Made by a program: the position numbers and the translations under genes
Notes under the pieces: generated by a model
What the model saw: only the letters and a program-made list of their open reading frames with translations
The model's database searches: none
Told to the model about the DNA's origin: nothing
Assembly (NCBI GenBank): GCA_945952585.1
Contig: CAMFII010000001.1
Location: forward strand, 434,001-498,000
DNA: 64,000 bases
Reading direction: 5' to 3'
From: an uncultured Rhodobacter sp.
Lineage (GTDB): Bacteria > Pseudomonadota > Alphaproteobacteria > Rhodobacterales > Rhodobacteraceae
Shown here: piece after piece, positions 34,478 to 42,997 of the stretch
Numbering within the stretch: the first letter of the stretch is position 1
How the letters are laid out: each line of letters opens with the position of its first letter

Positions 34478-35496
34478 TTGTGGCCCCCCTTGCGGTCAAA
34501 CAGGCTGAGGACACCGTTCGGCAGGACCAGCATCAGGGCGATCATCGTGCCCGAATAGATCAGGAGCTGGTATTCCTTGGCGACCGACAGCAGGTCCCAT
34601 CCGAAGTAGAGGAGCAGAGTGCCAAGCATCGGCCCGAAGACATAGCCGAGCCCGCCGAGGAAGCAGTAGAGCATGAAGTTCACGCTGTCGCTCACCACGA
34701 AGGACGACGGGTATATCGACTGCGAGATGGCGACGAAGATCGCCCCGGCCAGCCCGCCGAAGAAGGACGAGATGGCATAGGCCAGCACCCGCAGCATCGC
34801 CGTGTTGACGCCGATCGAGGCCGACAGTTCCTCGTTCTGCTGGAGCGAGCGGCAGAGGTGACCAAGGCGCGAATTCACGATGCGCCACAGGACGAGGTAG
34901 GTCAGCACCATCAACACCGCCGCCATGAAGTAGAAGGCGAGCTTGGGGTTCTCGAGTGTCGCGAAGTCAGGGATCACGGTCAGCCCGAAGATCGAAAGCT
35001 CGCCCGGCAGCGGGATCGACGTGATGCCCTTTGCGCCGTTGGTGATCGGCAGGGCCAGGGCGGTCAGCCGCGCGACCTCGGTCAGAACCAGGGTCACCAT
35101 GGCGAAGTAGACGCCCCGCAGCCGCAGGATCGGCACGCCGATCAGCACCGAAACAGCCGCGCAGAACAGCCCGGCGAGCGGCAGGGTCAGCCAGAAGTTT
35201 ATCCCGCCCTGCGTCATCAGGATGGCCGAGACATAGCCACCAAGCAGGGCATAGGCCCCCTGCCCGATATTGATGCGGCCGATGTAGAAGGTCAGCCAGA
35301 CCCCTGCGGCCGAGACGGACAGCAGGGCGACCGAGGTGAGCGTGTAGTAGAAATCCCAACGGCCCGTCAGGTGGATGAAGGCCGGGACCAGAACGAAGAC
35401 GCCCAGAAGGAACGCGCCGACGCCAAGAAGTCTGGATGTTGTCATGGCTTGGGTCCGGGGAAAGGGGGCGGATGAGGTCAGGGTGGGGTCGCTCAT
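34474..35496 (-). CDS. Branched-chain-type ABC transporter permease (LivM-like)
   Basis: A 340-aa permease with eight or more hydrophobic segments and the LivM signature GRINIGQGAYALLGGYVSA. The C-terminal half has the coupling-loop-like RIVNSRLGHLCRSLQQNEELSASIGVN. Start at 35496 leaves a hydrophilic tail of about 18 residues before an internal Met; the shorter start is possible. It overlaps the LivG-like gene and follows the LivH-like gene directly. Confidence 0.91.
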   Translation of the reverse strand: MSDPTLTSSAPFPRTQAMTTSRLLGVGAFLLGVFVLVPAFIHLTGRWDFYYTLTSVALLSVSAAGVWLTFYIGRINIGQGAYALLGGYVSAILMTQGGINFWLTLPLAGLFCAAVSVLIGVPILRLRGVYFAMVTLVLTEVARLTALALPITNGAKGITSIPLPGELSIFGLTVIPDFATLENPKLAFYFMAAVLMVLTYLVLWRIVNSRLGHLCRSLQQNEELSASIGVNTAMLRVLAYAISSFFGGLAGAIFVAISQSIYPSSFVVSDSVNFMLYCFLGGLGYVFGPMLGTLLLYFGWDLLSVAKEYQLLIYSGTMIALMLVLPNGVLSLFDRKGGHK

Positions 35497-35500
35497 CGGA

Positions 35501-36370
35501 TCAACCCCACGGCTTGCCCATCAGGCCCTGCGGCCGGATGGCGAGGAAGACCATCAGCGTGAGGAAGATCACGAGGTAGGTGATGTCACCATAGGCGGCG
35601 AGCACCGTCAGACCCACGGATTCCATCATGCCCAGGATGAAGCCACCTGCGATCGCACCCGAGATCACGCCGGCCCCGCCGATCATGATCATCAGGAAGG
35701 CCTTGACCGAGGTCGGCCCGCCCATCCCGAGGTTAACGCCGGTGATCGTGACCAGAAGCCCGCCGACCAGACCGGCAAGCATCGCGCCGATGGCAAAGCC
35801 GATCATCGAATAGCGGTCGACGTCCACGCCCATCAGTTGCGCGGCCATCCGGTCTTGCGCCAGGGCGCGCATGGCGCGTCCGGTGCGCGAATACTGCATG
35901 AAAAGGATGAAGGCGACGATCAGAGCGACGGCGAGGACCGCGATCAGGATGCGGTCATAGGGCATGATGAGCCGCATGTCCCAGTTGAAGACGCCGTTCA
36001 CGATCTTCGGCACACCGCGCTGCTTTTCCCCGAACAGAAGCAGGATCACGGCATCGAGGAAGAAGGCGATCCCCGCAGCGAGAAGCATGGTGGATTCGTC
36101 GCGCTTCGACTTGCGAATGACCGGCCGGAACAGAAAGCGCTCGATCAGCGCGCCCATCACCGCAAGCGTCACCGCCGAGGCGAGAAGGCCCACGATGAAC
36201 GGCAGGCCGAATTGGGCAACGATCGTATAGGTCACAAAACCGCCGAAGACGTACATTTGCCCATGGGCGAAGTTCAGTACGTTCATCAGCGAGAAGATAA
36301 GCGTCAGTCCCAACGCGATGAGCGCGTATTGCGCCCCGAGGTAGAGACCGTTGGCAAGGATCTGTTCCAT
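35501..36370 (-). CDS. Branched-chain-type ABC transporter permease (LivH-like)
   Basis: A 289-aa permease opening with MEQILANGLYLGAQYALIALGLTLIFSLMNVLNFAHGQMYVFGG, the LivH hallmark, written here only in its full length because the key part is NFAHG. The coupling loop RTGRAMRALAQDRMAAQLMGVDVDR is near residues 165-190. It follows the binding-protein gene across about 90 bases that contain a strong hairpin. The ligand is not known. Confidence 0.91.
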   Translation of the reverse strand: MEQILANGLYLGAQYALIALGLTLIFSLMNVLNFAHGQMYVFGGFVTYTIVAQFGLPFIVGLLASAVTLAVMGALIERFLFRPVIRKSKRDESTMLLAAGIAFFLDAVILLLFGEKQRGVPKIVNGVFNWDMRLIMPYDRILIAVLAVALIVAFILFMQYSRTGRAMRALAQDRMAAQLMGVDVDRYSMIGFAIGAMLAGLVGGLLVTITGVNLGMGGPTSVKAFLMIMIGGAGVISGAIAGGFILGMMESVGLTVLAAYGDITYLVIFLTLMVFLAIRPQGLMGKPWG

Positions 36371-36408
36371 CGGTGAGGTCCTTTGCGGAAAAGACAGCAG
36401 AACCCGGG

Positions 36409-36429
36409 CCGGGCAGTCGCGCTGCCCGG
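36409..36429 (-). other. Intercistronic hairpin after the Liv-type binding-protein gene
   Basis: Read on the coding (minus) strand, CCGGGCAG-CGCGA-CTGCCCGG makes a perfect 8-bp stem with a five-base loop, between the binding-protein gene and the LivH-like gene. No T-run follows. As with the hairpin at 3661-3682, it probably stabilises the binding-protein part of the message or reduces read-through to the membrane subunits. Confidence 0.65.
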
Positions 36430-36462
36430 ATCCTGCATCTGACTCTGCGCGGTCTTTTGGCC

Positions 36463-37653
36463 TCAGTCGACCTGTGCGACGAACAGCGTCTCGAACTTGC
36501 CGTCCTTGAACTCGTTCACCACCAGCGGCACCGATACCTGGCGCTTCTGTCCAAACGAGGTCGTGCCGACATAGCTGAGCTTGGCATCACCCACCATGAA
36601 GGGGTTCGGTGCGCTGAACGTGTCGATCGTCTTCTTGAATTCATCGACATTGTCGATGGCCGCCGGGTTCGCCTTCAGCGTCTCAATGATGTATTCGAGC
36701 GCGTAGACCTTGGTGTTCGACTCGTCGTTGTATTCGCCGAACATCTTGGTGTAGCGGTCGACGAATTCCTTCATCGTGTCGCTGGCCAGCTCCGGAGTGG
36801 ACGCCCCGCCGACCGAGATGAAGCCGTTCGCGAGTTCACCCGCACCTTCCGACAGCACGGTGGCATCCTGCGCGGTCTCGGTCGAGATCAGGCCGGTATA
36901 ACCCAGTTCGCGGGCCGAGCGGATCAGTTGCGGCGCATTGGCCGGCGACACGCCCGACAGGACCAGCAGATCGGGTGCACTCTGGATCACCGGCAGAAGA
37001 ACCGGGGTGAAGTCCGTAGTGTCGACCTGGTAGGTCACGCTGTCCGACACGACTTCAAGGCCGAGCGCCTTTGCCGCTTCGACGCCGCCGTCACGCTGGC
37101 TCAGCGGGTCGGATTCGTTGGCGGCAACGAAAGCCACCTTCTTCACGCCCTTGTTGTCCATCAGATATTTGTAGATCGCCGGACCCGACTGGTAGTTCGC
37201 CACCATGCCCAGGATCGCGTTCGAGGCGGGCGGCGTGTACAGCTCTTTCGGGAAGGCATAGGGGAAGTACATGATGCCGTTCTGTTCCGCCACGGGCCGG
37301 ACAGCGGCCGCGCCGTCATCGACGTTCGGGCCGACGACATAGTGGATGCCGTCCTGCGCCATCTTTTCCATGCCGGCGATCGCGCGCTTGGGGTCTTTCT
37401 GGTCGTCGAAGGCTACGATCTCGACATCATAGGTGGTGTCACCGATCTTCACGCCGCCCAGTTCGTTCAGCCAGGCCGCGCGGGTTTCCATCGAGCGCTG
37501 GTTCGAGATGCCCCAGGCCGCCGCCGGGCCCGACGTGACGCCGACAAAGCCGATCTTCAGCTTGGCATTCTCGGCCCAGGCAGCCGTGTTCGCGGCGAAG
37601 GCCAGTGCAAGGGTCAAGCCAGTGGTCGCAAGGAAAACGCGTCTCTTCATCAT
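36463..37653 (-). CDS. Branched-chain-type ABC transporter substrate-binding protein
   Basis: A 396-aa type I periplasmic binding protein. It has the signal peptide MMKRRVFLATTGLTLALAF ending at AWA, then KLKIGFVGVTSGPAAAWG, the usual ligand-loop start. Length and fold fit LivK/AmiC/UrtA-like proteins. It is the first gene of the importer operon and diverges from the GntR gene. Its specificity cannot be read from sequence; the trailing racemase-like gene and the neighbouring glyoxylate cycle favour an amide, hydantoin, ureide or amino acid. Confidence 0.92.
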   Translation of the reverse strand: MMKRRVFLATTGLTLALAFAANTAAWAENAKLKIGFVGVTSGPAAAWGISNQRSMETRAAWLNELGGVKIGDTTYDVEIVAFDDQKDPKRAIAGMEKMAQDGIHYVVGPNVDDGAAAVRPVAEQNGIMYFPYAFPKELYTPPASNAILGMVANYQSGPAIYKYLMDNKGVKKVAFVAANESDPLSQRDGGVEAAKALGLEVVSDSVTYQVDTTDFTPVLLPVIQSAPDLLVLSGVSPANAPQLIRSARELGYTGLISTETAQDATVLSEGAGELANGFISVGGASTPELASDTMKEFVDRYTKMFGEYNDESNTKVYALEYIIETLKANPAAIDNVDEFKKTIDTFSAPNPFMVGDAKLSYVGTTSFGQKRQVSVPLVVNEFKDGKFETLFVAQVD

Positions 37654-37701
37654 AGTGCTCCCTGTCGTTGGTCTGCGGAATTCGAGTCCGCGACATAATG
37701 A

Positions 37702-37732
37702 TTGACGGATTTGCTAACATAATTGTCAACAA
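37702..37732. promoter_or_regulatory. Candidate GntR operators between the importer and regulator genes
   Basis: TTGTCAACAA at 37723-37732 has the TTGT/ACAA dyad frequent in FadR/FCD-type GntR operators. An upstream TTGAC at 37702-37706 pairs as an inverted half-site with GTCAA at 37725-37729. The cluster lies about 50-95 bases from the binding-protein start and 93-123 from the regulator start. Confidence 0.4.
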
Positions 37733-37824
37733 AAATGTTTATCAGTGTCTGCGATGCTCCCCTTGATGCTTGAAATTGTTCGCCTTAGCCTAGCTTCCAA
37801 TCAGTTTTGGAACGGGCAACAGCC

Positions 37825-38535
37825 ATGAACAGCGTCGGCAATGCCGCCGAACAGGAGAACCGGGACGAGGAACTGGGCGAGGAAGAGATCGTCGAGCGAA
37901 TCCTCGAGGCGATCATTGACCAGCGCCTGCCCCCCGGCACGAAGCTGTCCGAGGCCGCCCTGTGCGAGGCGTTCGGCGTCGGCCGCATGCGTATCCGCCA
38001 AAGCCTTCTCCTGCTCTCAAGCAGGGAAGTGGTCGAACTGCTCCCGAACCGCGGCGCCTTCGTCGCCTCTCCCTCGGCCGAACAGGCGCGCGAGGTTTTC
38101 GAGGCTCGGCTGATGATCGAGCCGAACGTCGCCCGGCTGGCCGCGGAGCGCGCGACGGACGAAGACCTGAAGAGGCTGGAACGCCACCTGCAGCTCGAGC
38201 ACGAGGCCCATCGGGGCAACAAGCGCCGCGAGTCTATCCGCCTGTCCGGAAATTTTCACGTGCTTCTTGCCGAGATTGCGGACAATGCCGTGGCCTTGCG
38301 CATGGTCAAGGAGTTGGTGTCACGCACCTCGCTCATCATCGGCATCTTCGGAAGCCCCGGCGTATCGAACTGCCGCGACGAAGATCACGATGAAATCTTC
38401 AACGCCTTCCGCACGCGCAACAGCGACAGCGCAAGCAGTCTGATGTCAAAGCATCTGAAGTACATTCAGGAGCATCTGGAGCTTGGCGCGACCGACGACT
38501 CCGCCAGCGATCTGGTCGCGATCTTCCGCAAGTGA
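37825..38535 (+). CDS. GntR-family (FCD domain) transcriptional regulator
   Basis: A 236-aa regulator with an N-terminal winged helix (IVERILEAIIDQRLPPGTKLSEAALCEAFGVGRMRIRQSLLLL-type sequence, about residues 22-65, key parts LPPGTKLSE and VGRMRIRQ) and a C-terminal helical FCD ligand domain. The likely metal or ligand residues are in RLSGNFHVLLAEIADN and the late histidine of MSKHLKYI. ATG 37825 is preferred over a TTG 18 bases earlier. Divergence from the Liv-type operon makes that its likely target. Confidence 0.87.
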   Translation: MNSVGNAAEQENRDEELGEEEIVERILEAIIDQRLPPGTKLSEAALCEAFGVGRMRIRQSLLLLSSREVVELLPNRGAFVASPSAEQAREVFEARLMIEPNVARLAAERATDEDLKRLERHLQLEHEAHRGNKRRESIRLSGNFHVLLAEIADNAVALRMVKELVSRTSLIIGIFGSPGVSNCRDEDHDEIFNAFRTRNSDSASSLMSKHLKYIQEHLELGATDDSASDLVAIFRK

Positions 38536-38940
38536 AGGACTGACGCTGCCATCTCACCTCGCGGGCCGGCGCCGAAGCGTCAGGCATGTCCGGATCAGAT
38601 CCGGCTCGGCAGATCCGTAATACCCTTCAAGTCCTCCCTGATGGGCCAACGGTCGTGTTTGGGCGGCCCTGACCGGCCAGACTTGGTCCAGATTGACGGG
38701 CGATCTTCAGGGAATTCCCGAAATCGACTAGCCTCGCAGTCCGTGGTTTCCGTCGCGGAGATTCTGGGGACTTCACCCTCACATCCAGTGCCACTCCAAG
38801 GGTAATGCGTTCCGGCGGCAGTCACCGGAGCGTGACTGAGAAACCTGTTTCCGAGAATTAGTCGGCCTCGGGCACAAGTGTTGGCTTTGGCGGGTAAGCC
38901 CGCGGCTCCGGGAACAGCCAGCAAACTTGCCGCAGTCAGG
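38536..38940. other. Gap between the convergent GntR and dabA genes
   Basis: No gene can be supported in these 405 bases. The only clear structure is CCGGATC-A-GATCCGG at 38590-38604, a 15-bp perfect palindrome without a T-run. It may be a protein-binding site or part of a bidirectional transcription stop. Confidence 0.4.
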
Positions 38941-41322
38941 TTACGCCGCAAGGTTTGCTGCAGCGTCGATCTTCTCCCAGCCCAGGCCACCTGCGTAGCG
39001 GTTGCAGACACGGCCATCCTTCAGGGCGAAGAGATGAAGCCAGCCGTTGTCGAACAGCTCACGCACGCTCTCGTGCTTGCGCAGGATGGCGGTCATCGCC
39101 TCGATCGGCGCTTCTACCATGACGCTGAGGCGCAATGCCTCGTGCGCGGGGCGCTCTCCATCGTTGATGGTCTGGAACGGCAGGCCGGGGCGGAGCCGGC
39201 CGCCATTTCCTTCAACCACGCCGATGCCGCCAACGACGTTGTGGATCAGCTTGTTGCCGCCGCCGAAGACCTGTGGTGCCACGGTGGAACCGTAGTATTG
39301 CAGGCTGATCCAGTTGGCCACGACGACCGGTGCCGTCAGGATCAGTTCCAGCGTGGCAAAGTCCTTGTCCTGGCTCCAGTTGTAGCTGTGCAGGAAGGCC
39401 CGGCCGTGCAGGTCACGACCCGCCGTCGCGCTGCGCGGCGCGGCGATGAAGGCGCCGCAACCGGCAAGGCCCCATTCAGGACGAACCTCGGCCCAGTCCG
39501 CAGCGCGCCTTGCCAGATCCTCCCCCGTGGAACCCGGCAGACGCAGGGCGCGCTCGGCGCGGGACACCTTGCCGGCTGCGCCAAGCCAGGCTTCGGCCTT
39601 GGCGAAGTCGTCCGCATGGTCTGGCGCGGACGCATCGCGATATAGCGTAACCTTGTCAGTGACCGTGTCGTGCAGACCCGCCACGAAAAGGGTGTCGTCT
39701 GGAATCGTCAGCCCAAACGCAGGCAGTCCCGCCCGGGTTTCCGGGTCGTTCAGCAGGGCAGCGAGGAGGCGCGAGGAAACCTCGCCCGTCTGACCGCAGC
39801 AAGCTCCGCAATGATAAGCGCTTTCATGTGCATTGTTCGTCACCTGCGCCCCGTGGCCGATCAGCAGGACCATCCGCGCGTGCCCTTCGGTCAGGCTCAT
39901 TGCCCGAAGCACGGATGCAGCCGTCTGGGCCTTTTGTTCAGCGGTCAGCTCGGTTTCGAAGCGGGGCAGCGGCATCGGCGACAGCTGATCTGCGCCCAGT
40001 CCGAGAGCGTCGCGAACCAGCTTGCCGCCATAGGCCGGGCCTGCCGCCTCGACAAAGGCAAAGGACGAGACGGCCGCCTGCCGGAACCGTCCCCAGGCAC
40101 GCTTGGCCCGGGCCTTGATCCGGATCGCGGCCTCTTGGGCGTCGTCGCCGTGGCTGGTCGAGGTCAGACTTGGCCTGAGCAGCGCGGGCAGATGCGCCTG
40201 AAGCTCATCCGTCCCCTCGGGCCGGTGCGCGACGGGCAGGCCGAAGAAGCCGGCGAAGCCAAGCGTCTCGATCCCTTGATCCTGGTTTTCCAGGGCGCGC
40301 CGCAGGACTTCCGAACGCACGTCGATGCAAAAGGCCGCCTGCAGCTGGGCCCGGCCGGTCCGCACGACCGTGCCGGAGAGAAGCCCGGCGATCTTGCGCT
40401 GGTGGGCGCGCTCGGCGGCATCCTGCAGCACGGCGTCAAGCGCCTGATCCGGCGTCGGCATCAAGGGGGCACCGTGGGCGGCGACGGTCGCTTGCCACTC
40501 GCTCTCCACGTCCGGGCAATGTGCCAGCAACGCCTCTTCCCAGACCAGCCTGATCGCCAGAAGGTCGGTCAGCGTCGCATCGGTCTTGCCGTCAAGTTCC
40601 GCCTGCCACAGCAGCCAGCGCGCATGCATCGGCCAGCCGCCGAGATCGACGAGCAGCCGGTGGAACACCGTCTCGGCCGCTTCAGTCGTCAGTCCGAGCC
40701 GCTCTGCAGCCCTCAGGACGGCACGGTCAGCCGCGTCTGGCGCCTCGGCGACATGGGCGCAGAAGCCGGTCAGGCCGGCGATTTCCGGCGTCAGGTCGTG
40801 GGTTGCCCATTCCCGCCAGGCCGCGAATGCGCCATGGCCGGGGCGCGGGGTCCAAAGCGCCTGCCCCCGGTCGAAATAGCCTGCTGCCCATAGACCGAAG
40901 CTGCGGCTGATGACCGAGGGCCAGTCGATCCGGGTGGACCGCGCGGCGAGTTCGGCCAGGGTCGGCAATGGCTGAAGCGCCGGCGCGGGGGTATTCATGC
41001 GCGCCTTCAGCCAGGCGAGGTCACGCGGCTTGACTGGCGAAGTCGAGGCGATCAGGGCGGCTGCAAGATCGTCGTCCGTGATCTCTCCCGACTTGACCTT
41101 TGCCGCGAGATCGGCGCGCGGCTGGGTCAGCCCGACACCCGCGACCCGTGCCAGCCGGGCGGAGGCCTGCGCGAGGGGCTCTCCTGTCTGGCCAAGAAAC
41201 GGGTTGACCGCCACGGTCGCATCCAGCGGGAAGGCAGGGGGGATGGCCCGGGCGGCGACCTCGGCTGCGAGGAGGAGCTGCGACGCGAGCGACGGGGCAA
41301 TCTGGGTATGCTTCATGAACAT
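38941..41322 (-). CDS. dabA: Inorganic carbon accumulation protein DabA (DUF2309)
   Basis: A 793-aa cytosolic, membrane-associated protein of the DabA family. The beta-carbonic-anhydrase-like zinc site can be read: Cys332 and Asp334 in CIDVRSE, His490 in GHGAQ and Cys505 in HCGACCG. The His-to-Cys spacing of 15 equals that recalled for Halothiobacillus DabA (His524, Cys539). With DabB it traps CO2 as bicarbonate using the ion gradient. AGAGG precedes the ATG at 41322. It follows dabB by 33 bases on the same strand. Confidence 0.92.
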   Translation of the reverse strand: MFMKHTQIAPSLASQLLLAAEVAARAIPPAFPLDATVAVNPFLGQTGEPLAQASARLARVAGVGLTQPRADLAAKVKSGEITDDDLAAALIASTSPVKPRDLAWLKARMNTPAPALQPLPTLAELAARSTRIDWPSVISRSFGLWAAGYFDRGQALWTPRPGHGAFAAWREWATHDLTPEIAGLTGFCAHVAEAPDAADRAVLRAAERLGLTTEAAETVFHRLLVDLGGWPMHARWLLWQAELDGKTDATLTDLLAIRLVWEEALLAHCPDVESEWQATVAAHGAPLMPTPDQALDAVLQDAAERAHQRKIAGLLSGTVVRTGRAQLQAAFCIDVRSEVLRRALENQDQGIETLGFAGFFGLPVAHRPEGTDELQAHLPALLRPSLTSTSHGDDAQEAAIRIKARAKRAWGRFRQAAVSSFAFVEAAGPAYGGKLVRDALGLGADQLSPMPLPRFETELTAEQKAQTAASVLRAMSLTEGHARMVLLIGHGAQVTNNAHESAYHCGACCGQTGEVSSRLLAALLNDPETRAGLPAFGLTIPDDTLFVAGLHDTVTDKVTLYRDASAPDHADDFAKAEAWLGAAGKVSRAERALRLPGSTGEDLARRAADWAEVRPEWGLAGCGAFIAAPRSATAGRDLHGRAFLHSYNWSQDKDFATLELILTAPVVVANWISLQYYGSTVAPQVFGGGNKLIHNVVGGIGVVEGNGGRLRPGLPFQTINDGERPAHEALRLSVMVEAPIEAMTAILRKHESVRELFDNGWLHLFALKDGRVCNRYAGGLGWEKIDAAANLAA

Positions 41323-41355
41323 CTTGGCCTCTTGAGGTCAGAGTTTCGAAAGGGC

Positions 41356-42900
41356 TCAGGACTTTGCGGGCTGCCGGAAGCCGCCGATCATGCGGTCGAG
41401 CAGGGCGTTGAGATAGAGGCCGTTCGCCAGATGCACGCGCAGCCCGGCCGTCGAGGGGTGGTGTGCCCAGAGCGGGAAGAGCGCCTGAGCGAAGGCAACG
41501 AGGCCGAAGGACATGACGGCCAGCACGATCAGCGCCCATTCCAGCGCCCCCGCGACCGGCACGGCGGGAACCGACGGCCCCCAGATGGATTGGGCCAGGA
41601 CCTGGAACGTGAAGTAGGCGAGCGTCGCGGCCAGCGAGGCGGCTGCCGTCCGACGGGTCAGCGCTCCGGGGGCGGAATCTGCCAGGCCCTGAGCGATCAG
41701 GTAGGACACGCCGAAGATCATCATCGTGCCCAAGGCAAGGGCCTGAGGTGACTTGTCGCCCAGGGTGGCCGTGAATGCCGCAGCGACGACCACGTAAAGA
41801 ACCAGCGCCAGGGCGAAGGACCGCGCAACCGCCGACACGCCGGGCACAGCCACCGGGCCGGGTTTGCGAATGCGGTTCACCTCGCGAACCGCGCCGGCCG
41901 AGGACAGGAAGGCATGCGCCTTGTAGAGCGAGTGGGCGACGATGTGGAGCAGAGCAAGCGCCCAGAGGCCCAGCCCGCATTGCAGCAGCATGAAGCCCAT
42001 CTGCGCGACCGTCGACCAGGCCAGCGCCGTCTTCACAGCGCTTTGCGTCAGCATCACCAGCGCACCGAACAAAGCGGTAAGCCCGCCAATGATGACAAGC
42101 GCCGCCATCGCCCCCGCGCTTTGCTGCACGAGGCCGGCCATGGTGATGAGCAGCACCCCGCCCGAGTTGATGATGCCGGCATGCAGCAGGGCCGAGACCG
42201 GTGTCGGGGCCTCCATCACCTCGGTCAGCCAGCCATGAAGCGGGAATGCGGCGGTCTTGAGCGCGGCTGCGAGGACGAGCAGGCCGATGGCCAGTTGGGA
42301 CGCAGCCGGTAGGTTCGGCGCGGCGGTCAGCGCCACGATTTCGACCGTTCCGAGGCTCTGCCACAGGAGCACTGCCGCCGCGATCAGCGCGATATCCCCG
42401 GCGCCCCAGACGCGGATGAACTTGGCAGAAGCCCGCCGCGCTTCGGGCCTGTCCGGGTAAAAGAGAAGGAGTTGCCGAAGGATCAGTCCAGTTGCGATGA
42501 AACCGACGATCAGGACCGGCAGACTGGCTGCCTGCACCAGGATAAGGACGAAGGCGACGGCCGCAAGGGTCAGGCCGTGGAACCGCCCCTCCCGCGCTTC
42601 GCCGTCCAAGTAGCGCCGCGAGTAGCGCACCACGACCCAGCCGACGAATGCCACCAGCAGTGCGAGTGTGACGCTGATCGCATCCAGCCGCAGGAGCCCC
42701 AGACCGTCGAGTGCAAGGGTCTGCGATCCTGTCTGCCAAAGCTGCGCAAGGCTCGCGAGCCCGAGGGTCAAGGCGACCAGGCTGGCAGCCTCTGCAAGGG
42801 CGGGCAGGCGGCCGGGGCGGCGGCCCGAATAAAGGACAAAGGGCAGGGCGGCGGCCAGAAGCACCAGCGGCGCCAGGGAGATCATGGGCAGGGAGGTCAT
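41356..42900 (-). CDS. dabB: Inorganic carbon accumulation protein DabB (NuoL/MrpA-like membrane subunit)
   Basis: A 514-aa polytopic membrane protein (about 13-14 helices) of the proton-conducting NuoL/MrpA superfamily. Motifs such as LTEVMEAPTPVSALLHAG, INSGGVLLI and LAWSTVAQMGFMLLQCGLG are typical, with the lysine/histidine of the proton path in LLHAG and SLYKAHAFL. Adjacency to dabA distinguishes it from complex I subunits. GGAGAACGCG stands just before the ATG at 42900. Its promoter region is shared with the divergent LysR gene. Confidence 0.92.
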   Translation of the reverse strand: MTSLPMISLAPLVLLAAALPFVLYSGRRPGRLPALAEAASLVALTLGLASLAQLWQTGSQTLALDGLGLLRLDAISVTLALLVAFVGWVVVRYSRRYLDGEAREGRFHGLTLAAVAFVLILVQAASLPVLIVGFIATGLILRQLLLFYPDRPEARRASAKFIRVWGAGDIALIAAAVLLWQSLGTVEIVALTAAPNLPAASQLAIGLLVLAAALKTAAFPLHGWLTEVMEAPTPVSALLHAGIINSGGVLLITMAGLVQQSAGAMAALVIIGGLTALFGALVMLTQSAVKTALAWSTVAQMGFMLLQCGLGLWALALLHIVAHSLYKAHAFLSSAGAVREVNRIRKPGPVAVPGVSAVARSFALALVLYVVVAAAFTATLGDKSPQALALGTMMIFGVSYLIAQGLADSAPGALTRRTAAASLAATLAYFTFQVLAQSIWGPSVPAVPVAGALEWALIVLAVMSFGLVAFAQALFPLWAHHPSTAGLRVHLANGLYLNALLDRMIGGFRQPAKS

Positions 42901-42939
42901 CGCGTTCTCCGGGTCAGGTCCTGATCGGCGATGTAGCGC

Positions 42940-42969
42940 TTGAGTGACTTCCATAAAAATACATATAAT
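42940..42969 (+). promoter_or_regulatory. Sigma-70-type promoter for the LysR gene
   Basis: TTGAGT at 42940-42945 and a consensus TATAAT at 42964-42969 are separated by 18 bp, with the LysR start 29 bases after the -10 box. An ATACA/TGTAT pair (42959-42963 and 42984-42988) spans the presumed start point and could be part of an autoregulatory LysR site also acting on dabB. Confidence 0.6.
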
Positions 42970-42997
42970 GCATGGTTTCGTTCTGTATGATGGAACC

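Noticed and set aside
41021-42739. A 572-codon minus-strand frame overlapping dabB in another phase
   Set aside because: Its sequence is Arg/Gly/Pro-rich and lacks membrane segments, while the dabB frame has clear NuoL-type motifs.
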